From positions 1 to 10,555 of the forward strand of contig JAITED010000157.1 of NCBI GenBank assembly GCA_031282235.1: DNA of 10,555 nt, given 5' to 3'. The translations under genes and the position numbers were made by a program. The notes below the pieces were generated by a model. That model did not search any database. It was not told where the DNA came from and worked only from the letters and a program-made list of their open reading frames with translations. Shown piece by piece: positions 5,173 to 10,555 of the stretch. The DNA comes from Propionibacteriaceae bacterium. GTDB lineage: Bacteria > Actinomycetota > Actinomycetes > Propionibacteriales > Propionibacteriaceae. Each line of letters opens with the position of its first letter. The stretch's first letter is position 1.

Positions 5173-7525
5173 CCCCACCCCACCCCCTACTGCTGTGGTG
5201 TTGCCTACCCCTACCCCTACCTCATCGCCTAAGACGGTTGACCTGCGCCTAGTCGCAGTAGCGGGAGCGGTGTGGGCGGCTACTTGGGCGGGGTGTCAAG
5301 GGTGGTGGTGGGCGGCGGCGGTAGCAGGCGTGGCCATCATCGCCGCAGTGGTGGCTGGGTGGCGGGGGCAGCGGACGCTGATAATGGCTGCTGCGGTGGC
5401 GGCGATAGCGGCGGTAGGGGTGGCTTCGATGTCGGCGTGGTCACGTACCACGGGGGAAATCGCTGCGCTGGCGGAGCAGAGAGCCATCATGGAGGCGGTG
5501 TTGGACATCGACAGTGACCCAGTGACGTATCCAGCGCGGGGGGTGCTCCCGGCGCGGACGCTGGTGCGCGCTACGCTGCTGCAGGCCGATGCGCGGGGGC
5601 AACGGTTCAGCACTAAACAGCCAGTGACTCTGATAGTTACCGGCAGCGAACAGGTGGTAGCTGGACAGCGGATTCAAGTGCGGGTACGCGCTGCGGCGGC
5701 TGAGGTTGGCGACGGGGTGGCCGCTGTGCTGCAGCAGATTGGCACCATCACGGTGAGCAGCGAACCGGACGCACTCAACCGGGCGGTGAACGCGCTCCGG
5801 GAGGGGCTGCGCGCCGCGATGAATTGGAGTGACCCAGCGGCGGCGGGGTTGGTGCCCGCCCTAGTGGTGGGGGATGTGTCGCGATTGCCGGACTCTTTGG
5901 TGGCGGCGTTTAGAGCTACCGGCTTGTCGCATTTAACGGCGGTGAGCGGCACTAACCTCACTTTGATGTTGGCGTTCGTGCTGCTGGCCGCTAGATACGC
6001 AGGAGCGCGCGGATGGTGGTTACGGGGGATAGCGGTGGGATGCGTGGCCGGTTTCGTGCTGCTGTGTCGCGGTGAACCTAGCGTATTACGCGCCGCAGCG
6101 ATGGGGTTAGTGGCACTCTCTGCTACCGGAGTGGCGCGGGACACTGGGCGCGGGGTACGGCAACTGTGCGTTGCGGTCATGGTTTTGCTGCTGATTGACC
6201 CTTGGCTGTCGCACTCCTGGGGGTTCGCGCTCTCAACTAGCGCCACTGGCGGCATCATCTGGTGGTCACCTAAGTGGCAGGAAGCGTTAGCGAAGTGGTG
6301 CCCGGCGTGGTTAGCGGAGGCGATAGCGGTGCCGTTGGCCGCCCAACTAGCCACGCAACCGCTGGTTACTGCGTTGAATGGCCAAGTGTCGCTAGTCGGA
6401 GTGCTGGCAAATCTGGCGGCTGGGCCGTTTGTCGGCCCGGTGACAGTGCTCGGTTTGCTGGCAACATTAGTGGCGCTGGTCTCTAATTGGGTGGCGAGTG
6501 CGCTGGGGTGGGTGGCGGGTTGGTGTGTGCAACCCATAATTTTGGTGGCCGAGGTCGGCGCGGATTTGCCGGGGGCAGTGTGGCAGGTGGGGGATGCCGC
6601 CCTAGTCATCGCAGTTATCGCCGTAGCATCATTACTAATAGCTAGAGCTATCCCTGGGGTGCTGGTGCGCCCAGCAGCTGCTTTGAGCGCGTTGGCGCTG
6701 CTCATTGCGGTGATATGTATACGCCTGCCAACTCCGGGATGGCCGGGGGATTGGTCAGTGGTGTTCTGCGATGTGGGGCAAGGGGACGCGACGGTGTTAC
6801 GGGGCGAGGACGGCACAGCGATGCTGGTTGACGGCGGCCCCGAACCAGCTCTGCTGCATGAATGTCTGGATTCACTAGGGGTAACGGCGTTGTCACTGGT
6901 GGTTGTCACCCATCAACACTCCGACCATCTCTTTGGTTTGGCCGGGCTGGGGGAGCGGTATCGTATTGGAACGCTGCTGCTACGCGCGGGGTTGGATGAA
7001 TCACAGATTGCAACTACCGCCAACTTTGTCGGCGGCACTCCCATGCTCTTATCCGCGCAAAGCGGGCAGCGTATCACGCTCGGGAGCATGGTGTGGGAAA
7101 CCCTAGCTAGTGGGGCACCGTTTTCCATACGGATTAGCGACTCGGGAGAGGATCCGCAGGAGAATAACGCTGGCACTATCGGGGTGGTGTACGTAAACGG
7201 ACTCAGTGTGCTGTTGACCGGGGATGCCGAACCGGAAGCTCAAGAGGCACTGCTCGCCGCAACTGGCGTGCCCGATGTGGACATCCTCAAAGTGCCTCAC
7301 CACGGTTCACCGAACCAGAGTGCCGCGTTTTTGGAGGCGGCACGCGCGGCGGTTGCGGTGGTGAGTGTCGGCGTGGACAACGGCTACGGGCACCCCTCCG
7401 CGCGCACCATCGCCACCCTCAGCGACAGTGGCACCCAAGTGTGGCGCACCGACCAGAATGGCGCGGTGGCTGTGGGCTCGGATGGCACCTCCATCCTGGT
7501 GATTCCCCGCCGCCGCGCGCCATAA
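5141..7525 (+). CDS. comEC: ComEC/Rec2 DNA-uptake channel protein
   Basis: A 794-residue inner-membrane protein, full length for actinobacterial ComEC, forming the channel that brings one strand of transforming DNA into the cytoplasm. It begins with a Pro/Thr-rich stretch (residues 5-30), followed by hydrophobic spans and a soluble OB-like DUF4131 region, then the Competence domain with LSHLTAVSGTNLTLML (from 262), many membrane helices to about 530, and a C-terminal metallo-beta-lactamase-like domain. The latter has DVGQGD (544-549), HQHSDH (591-596), a TGDAE motif with D695, and PHHGS (719-723). The metal-binding residues expected for the proposed nuclease activity are therefore present. 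ATG 5141 has GGAG 9 bases upstream, inside the end of comEA. The start lies next to C-rich repeats, so a downstream start cannot be fully excluded. holA follows after 29 bases. Confidence 0.95.
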   Translation: MLNSNPTSPFNPTPPPTAVVLPTPTPTSSPKTVDLRLVAVAGAVWAATWAGCQGWWWAAAVAGVAIIAAVVAGWRGQRTLIMAAAVAAIAAVGVASMSAWSRTTGEIAALAEQRAIMEAVLDIDSDPVTYPARGVLPARTLVRATLLQADARGQRFSTKQPVTLIVTGSEQVVAGQRIQVRVRAAAAEVGDGVAAVLQQIGTITVSSEPDALNRAVNALREGLRAAMNWSDPAAAGLVPALVVGDVSRLPDSLVAAFRATGLSHLTAVSGTNLTLMLAFVLLAARYAGARGWWLRGIAVGCVAGFVLLCRGEPSVLRAAAMGLVALSATGVARDTGRGVRQLCVAVMVLLLIDPWLSHSWGFALSTSATGGIIWWSPKWQEALAKWCPAWLAEAIAVPLAAQLATQPLVTALNGQVSLVGVLANLAAGPFVGPVTVLGLLATLVALVSNWVASALGWVAGWCVQPIILVAEVGADLPGAVWQVGDAALVIAVIAVASLLIARAIPGVLVRPAAALSALALLIAVICIRLPTPGWPGDWSVVFCDVGQGDATVLRGEDGTAMLVDGGPEPALLHECLDSLGVTALSLVVVTHQHSDHLFGLAGLGERYRIGTLLLRAGLDESQIATTANFVGGTPMLLSAQSGQRITLGSMVWETLASGAPFSIRISDSGEDPQENNAGTIGVVYVNGLSVLLTGDAEPEAQEALLAATGVPDVDILKVPHHGSPNQSAAFLEAARAAVAVVSVGVDNGYGHPSARTIATLSDSGTQVWRTDQNGAVAVGSDGTSILVIPRRRAP
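5172..5221. repeat. C-rich short tandem repeats at the comEA/comEC junction
   Basis: Three copies of ACCCC run from 5172 to 5186, followed at 5204-5221 by a CTACCC-type hexamer repeat. Both lie in the first codons of comEC and encode a Pro/Thr-rich stretch. The minus strand carries five runs of four or five G here, three of them separated by single T residues, so a quadruplex-type structure is possible. The pentamer unit is not a multiple of three, so gain or loss of one unit would shift the comEC frame; the hexamer would not. Confidence 0.6.
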
Positions 7526-7554
7526 ATGTCGGTGGAAGCTGGCAGGATAGGGGT

Positions 7555-8517
7555 ATGAGCGTTTTTGGTACTGCGCTGCTGGTGGTCGGCACCGATGAAC
7601 TGTTGGTGCAGCGCCGGATTACGGAGCGGGTGCAGGCGGCGATGTCCGAGGTGCCCGGCGCGGAAGTGGTTGAACTCAGCACCGCAGAGATAGTTGCGGG
7701 GCGGTTTCCGGAGGCGATTGGTGGGTCACTGTTCGCTCCAGCGGTAGTGGTGGTGATACGTGAATACGGCGCGTTGGCAGCAGAGCAGGTGGAGGAGGTG
7801 CTGGCGGGCGTTGCCTCACCGGGGGAGGTTTTGGCTCTCATCTTGGTGCATTCAGGCGGCAGCAACCGGGGGGTTATTGACAAAACTGTGGCGGCGGGAG
7901 CTGAGAAAGTGCTAGTCGAAGCACCAAAACCTTGGCAGTTGCCGGAGTTTGTGGTGAGTGAGGCGGCACGGCACGGCGTTGAGATGAATGCCGCCGCTGC
8001 GCGGGCGCTGGTGGAAGCGGTGGGGGTGCGGCTCACCGAACTGAGCGCTGCGGTGTCTCAATTGGCGAGTGATTGGGAGGGGGAGCGGCTCACCGCAGAG
8101 CTGGTGGGGCGCTACTACACTGGGCAAGCTGAGGTACGCGGCTTCGCCGTAGCGGATGCGGTGATGGCGGGGCAAACCGATGTGGCGCTCACAAAACTTA
8201 GGTGGGCTTTAGAGCGGGGAGCCACCGGCGGCGAAATCGTGGCCGCCATCGCCTCTGGGCTGCGCGCTCTGGGCAAGTTTATGAAACTGCGCAGTTCGCA
8301 ACTGTCGCAACGAGAGCTTGCTATTCAAGTGGGGGTGCCAGAGTGGAAACTACGCACGCTGGTGCAGCAGGCGCGCACTTGGTCACCGCGCGGCGTGGCA
8401 GCAGCGTTACGGATAGCAGCGCTAACGGATGCCGCCGTCAAAGGTGCAGCCGTAGATAAAGGATTCGCGCTAGAAAAAGCGCTACTGGACATTGATTACG
8501 CCCGCGAAATCTACTAA
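7555..8517 (+). CDS. holA: DNA polymerase III delta subunit
   Basis: A 320-residue clamp-loader subunit that, in the family, opens the beta sliding clamp as part of the replicative polymerase holoenzyme in the cytoplasm. Sequence signs: an N-terminal strand and loop LLVVGTDELLVQRRI (8-22, where the family has a GxDxxL...i pattern), the degenerate AAA+ core through about 130, the QLPEFVVSEAARHGVEMNAAAARALVE segment split over 128-154 that begins the helical lid region, and the C-terminal collar domain with WALERGATGGEIVAAIASGLRAL in 217-239. The frame is open from 7441, inside comEC, but ATG 7555 is chosen because it has the purine-rich AGGATAGGGG just upstream and starts at the expected first strand. 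It lies 29 bases after comEC, so it is probably in the same operon, as in many actinobacteria. Confidence 0.93.
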   Translation: MSVFGTALLVVGTDELLVQRRITERVQAAMSEVPGAEVVELSTAEIVAGRFPEAIGGSLFAPAVVVVIREYGALAAEQVEEVLAGVASPGEVLALILVHSGGSNRGVIDKTVAAGAEKVLVEAPKPWQLPEFVVSEAARHGVEMNAAAARALVEAVGVRLTELSAAVSQLASDWEGERLTAELVGRYYTGQAEVRGFAVADAVMAGQTDVALTKLRWALERGATGGEIVAAIASGLRALGKFMKLRSSQLSQRELAIQVGVPEWKLRTLVQQARTWSPRGVAAALRIAALTDAAVKGAAVDKGFALEKALLDIDYAREIY

Positions 8518-8553
8518 AGCCTTTAATAAAGAGGTATACGGGGGTACGCCACA

Positions 8554-8574
8554 ACCCCAGCTGGCCGCTGGGGT
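8554..8574. terminator. GC-rich hairpin between convergent holA and rpsT
   Basis: Perfect 8-base arms ACCCCAGC and GCTGGGGT with a TGGCC loop. The hairpin lies 36 bases after the holA stop and 22 bases after the rpsT stop, in the 79-base convergent gap. No T-run follows on either strand, so it is not a classical intrinsic terminator. GC-rich hairpins without a U-tract are common at gene ends in high-GC actinobacteria, and it may serve both transcripts. Confidence 0.55.
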
Positions 8575-8596
8575 GGGGGTTGCGCTGGGGTGCTGT

Positions 8597-8857
8597 TTAC
8601 AGCGCCGCAGCAGCGCTAGCGATAGCCGATTTACGATTGGCGGCTTGATTAGGGTGAATGGTGCCCTTAGTAACAGCCTTGTCTAGCGCCCGGGTAGCGA
8701 CTTGGACAGCCGCCGTTGCAGCTTCTGCATCGCCCGCGGCGATTGCATTACGTGCTGCGCGTACGTAGGTACGCAGTTCGCTCTTTACAGCCTTATTGCG
8801 CTGCCGTGCGATCTCGTTAGTCTTGATGCGCTTCTTTTGCGACTTAATGTTCGCCAC
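8597..8857 (-). CDS. rpsT: 30S ribosomal protein S20
   Basis: An 86-residue basic helical protein that binds 16S rRNA early in assembly of the small ribosomal subunit. The N-terminus [15 protein letters not shown], the [11 protein letters not shown] stretch (20-30) and the ending [15 protein letters not shown] (64-78) are diagnostic of S20, and the length is standard. The start codon is GTG (8855-8857), with AGG about 9 bases upstream. It is convergent with holA, a common actinobacterial neighbour. The upstream leader contains inverted repeats at 8881-8936 and 8938-8954, which could take part in control of its expression; S20 of E. coli represses its own synthesis, but no such mechanism can be shown here. 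Confidence 0.98.
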   Translation of the reverse strand: MANIKSQKKRIKTNEIARQRNKAVKSELRTYVRAARNAIAAGDAEAATAAVQVATRALDKAVTKGTIHPNQAANRKSAIASAAAAL

Positions 8858-8937
8858 TTGGTTGCCTTTTCTGCCGTTTTGTTTTGCTTAAACGCAAGTG
8901 AAAAGGCTACCAGTAGCGATGCCAGCAAAGCAAAACT

Positions 8938-8954
8938 GGCGGCGTTGCGCCGCC
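8938..8954 (-). promoter_or_regulatory. Strong hairpin upstream of rpsT, possibly attenuator or terminator
   Basis: Seven-base perfect GC arms GGCGGCG and CGCCGCC enclose a 3-base loop. On the minus strand the stem is followed by AGTTTTGCTTTG, a moderately T-rich tail like that of an intrinsic terminator pointing toward rpsT. A second, longer-range inverted repeat, GTTTTGCTT (8881-8889) with AAGCAAAAC (8928-8936), overlaps the tail and could form an alternative pairing. It lies 80 bases upstream of the rpsT start, so it is either an rpsT leader attenuator or an end for transcripts coming from the TSUP gene. Confidence 0.45.
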
Positions 8955-9041
8955 GGAAACGCGCTAATGACCGGTTTCTAACGCTTGTAATTTGGGTTTT
9001 AATATTTGCAATATCGAAAACTAGCTGCGTAGTGGACGACT

Positions 9042-9230
9042 GTGATGGTATTTTTGCTGAGCTACCTGCTCCCAGTCGCCGGTTTGGGAGGCGGTTTCCT
9101 GCTGCTCCTGCTCTCGCTGTTCTGGTATCCGGGGGCTACTGATTACCAGTTCTTGATTGGCAGAGGATTCGGTTGTTACGCGGCGCTCATCTGTGCCGCT
9201 GCTGGTGCCGCCGTCGCCGGGTTTCTATAA
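9042..9230 (+). CDS. Possible small membrane protein (62 residues), unrecognised
   Basis: A 62-residue frame with two hydrophobic segments, VFLLSYLLPVAG to LLLLLSLFW (about 3-28) and CYAALICAAAGAAVAGFL (about 45-62), joined by a short polar loop. I recognise no family. Support comes from GC-rich third positions like those of its neighbours, a weak GGA 5 bases before GTG 9042 (ATG 9045 is the alternative start), and a stop that lies only 4 bases from the stop of the convergent TSUP gene. A weak TTGTAA (8985-8990) with CAATAT (9009-9014) could be its promoter. It does not overlap another gene, so it is not a shadow frame. It may still be a chance frame in the rpsT upstream region. Confidence 0.45.
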   Translation: MMVFLLSYLLPVAGLGGGFLLLLLSLFWYPGATDYQFLIGRGFGCYAALICAAAGAAVAGFL

Positions 9231-9234
9231 GCTG

Positions 9235-10023
9235 TCATCGTAAAACTAGTTGTGCGGTGTCGTACAACAGTTTGGTCTCCACCACCACGATGGTGAACAG
9301 GAACACTTTGCGTATAAAAGCGTTGCCGTGGGCGATTGCCATCCGTGCCCCGATGAACCCGCCAATCAAGTTGCAGACGGCCATCGTGGCTCCCAGCGCC
9401 CAGATGATGTTGCCCTGCACGCCGAGCACTACTAGCGCGGCGACATTGGTGGTGAGGTTGACCAGTTTCGTCATCGTAGTGGCTTCCAGAAACCCGTAGC
9501 CCAGCAAACCGGCGAACGCCACCAGTAGGAAAATGCCAGTTCCTGGGCCAACTAAACCGTCCCAAAGCCCAATGACTAGGCCGATAAGCCCTGCCCGTAT
9601 TTTCAGTTGGGGGCGCTGATAACGCAATCTGGTTTTAGCTCCCAACTCCGGTTTCCGCCAGGTGTATACGCCGACCACGGCCACCGCCAGCGCCACAATC
9701 GGGGTGAACGCCACCCGTGGCAGCATCGAGATGAGCCGGGCGCCACCGGAGGAACCGACGAACGCCAGCGCCATAGCCACGCTGACAACGCCCCAATCCA
9801 CCCGTACTTTGCGCAGATACGTCGCTGCTGCCGTAGCCGTGCCCGCAACACTGGAGAGTTTGTTGGTGCCGCTCACCAGCGGCACCGGGGTCGTAGGCAA
9901 TCCGAACAACAGCGCGGGCAACTGAATCACGCCCCCGCCGCCCACCACGGAATCAATCCAGCCGGCTGCGAGCGCCACTAAGCACAGCAACGCGATAGTC
10001 AAAAAGCCGAGGTCAGCAGGCAC
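9235..10023 (-). CDS. TauE/SafE (TSUP) family permease
   Basis: A 262-residue inner-membrane protein with about 7-8 hydrophobic spans, the usual size for this family. Both halves carry the family signature: GWIDSVVGGGGVIQLP (21-36) followed by GTNKLSS (52-58), and the repeat GLWDGLVGPGTGIF (152-165) followed by TKLVNLTTN (185-193). TSUP proteins move organosulfur or small organic anions such as sulfite, sulfonates or sulfoacetate; the substrate of this member cannot be told from sequence. The start is GTG 10021-10023 and no Shine-Dalgarno is visible. TAGACT on the minus strand ends 6 bases before the GTG, a layout matching leaderless actinobacterial transcripts. No sulfur-metabolism gene lies next to it in this window. 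Confidence 0.88.
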   Translation of the reverse strand: MPADLGFLTIALLCLVALAAGWIDSVVGGGGVIQLPALLFGLPTTPVPLVSGTNKLSSVAGTATAAATYLRKVRVDWGVVSVAMALAFVGSSGGARLISMLPRVAFTPIVALAVAVVGVYTWRKPELGAKTRLRYQRPQLKIRAGLIGLVIGLWDGLVGPGTGIFLLVAFAGLLGYGFLEATTMTKLVNLTTNVAALVVLGVQGNIIWALGATMAVCNLIGGFIGARMAIAHGNAFIRKVFLFTIVVVETKLLYDTAQLVLR

Positions 10024-10029
10024 GCCGTT

Positions 10030-10035
10030 AGTCTA
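10030..10035 (-). promoter_or_regulatory. Possible -10 element giving a leaderless TSUP transcript
   Basis: TAGACT on the minus strand fits the TANNNT -10 pattern of actinobacteria. Six bases separate it from the GTG start, so transcription could begin at the start codon. No -35 sequence is convincing at 17-18 bases. Confidence 0.35.
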
Positions 10036-10045
10036 ACTGGTTTCA

Positions 10046-10118
10046 GTTACCGCTTTGTTACCGGGTTTGTCTCGTATTTTGGGGTGATGTATCAGGACAT
10101 CGGTAACATTTTGGGGTG
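10046..10118. repeat. Repeat-rich intergenic stretch upstream of the TSUP gene
   Basis: GTTACCG occurs at 10046-10052 and 10057-10063, with its reverse complement CGGTAAC at 10101-10107. ATTTTGGGGTG is repeated directly at 10076-10086 and 10108-10118, 32 bases apart. Between these lies an imperfect palindrome, GATGT with ACATC arms around ATCAGG. The region separates the unrecognised gene from the TSUP gene. It could hold operator sites or be the end of a lost insertion sequence. Confidence 0.6.
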
Positions 10119-10132
10119 CTTGAGCGAGGTTA

Positions 10133-10555
10133 TTATCTGCGTTGTTTGCGTTTGTCGGGTTGGGTTTCTGGGTTGGGGTGGGGTTGGTTGAGTGCGGTGG
10201 CTTCTTGTAGTTCTATGTAGCCTAGTATGCGCCATGTGATGTGGCGGGGGCATTTAGTCAACCAGCCTTCTAATAGCCCGATAGCCCAGCGTTCTTCTAT
10301 GCCTGCTTTTGTTATTAAGTCGTTTACCGTTGGCGTAACCGCTAACTGTGAGAGTCTGGTGATGCATTGGTAGGTGTCAACGAAACTCGTTCCGTTGCGT
10401 AGCAGCGTGTCTACGGATGCGTATAGCAGGCTTCTGGCGTCTAGGTGTCGGATGCGTCGTATGGTTTGACCACCACTACCGAACAGTAACGCTCGTGTCA
10501 TTCGGAATGGGGTGTATGTGGCGGCGGGTATTGCGAACCATGGTAGTCCGGTGTG
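10133..10555 (-). CDS. Unrecognised protein, C-terminal part (5' end outside window)
   Basis: The frame is open from the right edge to TAA at 10133-10135, giving 140 residues. An ATG at 10499-10501 is available, but 18 in-frame codons without a stop lie upstream of it (ending in PAATYTPFR) and no Shine-Dalgarno precedes that ATG, so the gene most likely continues beyond the window. The visible part is probably largely helical, with moderately hydrophobic segments (such as ARSLLYASVDTLL and RWAIGLLEGWL) and a Pro/Gln/Lys/Arg-rich tail ending KRKQRR. I do not recognise a family. The plus strand here is T- and G-rich and the coding strand is visibly lower in GC than comEC or holA, which may point to a different origin. 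Confidence 0.6.
   Translation of the reverse strand, partial: HTGLPWFAIPAATYTPFRMTRALLFGSGGQTIRRIRHLDARSLLYASVDTLLRNGTSFVDTYQCITRLSQLAVTPTVNDLITKAGIEERWAIGLLEGWLTKCPRHITWRILGYIELQEATALNQPHPNPETQPDKRKQRR

Noticed and set aside
5674..6909. Long minus-strand open frame (411 codons) opposite comEC
   Set aside because: It lies entirely antisense to comEC, has no recognisable domain and is rich in Ser/Thr/Ala/Pro, as expected for the shadow of a GC-rich gene.
7441..7554. Upstream extension of holA to an earlier ATG
   Set aside because: It would overlap comEC by 85 bases and add 38 residues unlike any delta subunit; ATG 7555 has an upstream purine-rich site and begins at the conserved first strand.
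7419..8036. Minus-strand open frame opposite the comEC/holA junction
   Set aside because: It is antisense to two clear genes; its Ser/Thr/Ala-rich translation has no family signature.
8702..9142. Plus-strand open frame of 146 codons over rpsT and its leader
   Set aside because: Most of it is antisense to rpsT, and the translation looks like a shadow with no coherent domain.

Overview
The window looks like chromosomal DNA of a Gram-positive, moderately GC-rich actinobacterium. The evidence is GC-rich synonymous positions, GTG starts on rpsT and the TSUP gene, the comEA-comEC-holA order next to a convergent rpsT (a familiar actinobacterial arrangement), a LacI-family regulator, and an AAA+/DUF4143 ATPase of a type common in Actinomycetaceae and Bifidobacteriaceae. 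Genus cannot be fixed from the sequence alone.

Layout, left to right. The window opens with the last 53 codons of a LacI-family regulator (+), which converges on a flavodoxin gene (-). A 309-base gap follows, holding the flavodoxin promoter, a perfect inverted repeat and two tandem 22-base repeats. Next come a lone AAA+/DUF4143 ATPase gene (-), a second repeat cluster of three 23-base units, and a 12-TM-type CitMHS_2/ion-transporter-superfamily permease (-). The permease is divergent from the comEA-comEC-holA operon (+), and their shared 210-base intergenic region carries three clustered DnaA-box sequences. holA meets rpsT (-) tail to tail over a GC-rich hairpin. Upstream of rpsT is a leader region with a strong hairpin, then a possible 62-residue membrane protein (+) that meets a TauE/SafE (TSUP) permease (-) tail to tail. 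The right edge holds the C-terminal part of an unrecognised protein (-), separated from the TSUP gene by a repeat-rich intergenic stretch.

Functionally, comEA and comEC encode the DNA receptor and the inner-membrane channel for transforming DNA. holA encodes the delta subunit of the replicative clamp loader and is probably co-transcribed with them. The other genes (flavodoxin, ATPase, two permeases) appear to be separate transcription units.

I see no complete novel defence or mobile system, no CRISPR array, no tRNA or rRNA, and no intact transposase. The most interesting signals are the DnaA-box cluster in front of the competence operon and the two repeat clusters in opposite orientation around the ATPase gene, which resemble the subterminal repeats of IS21-type elements although no istA/istB is present.
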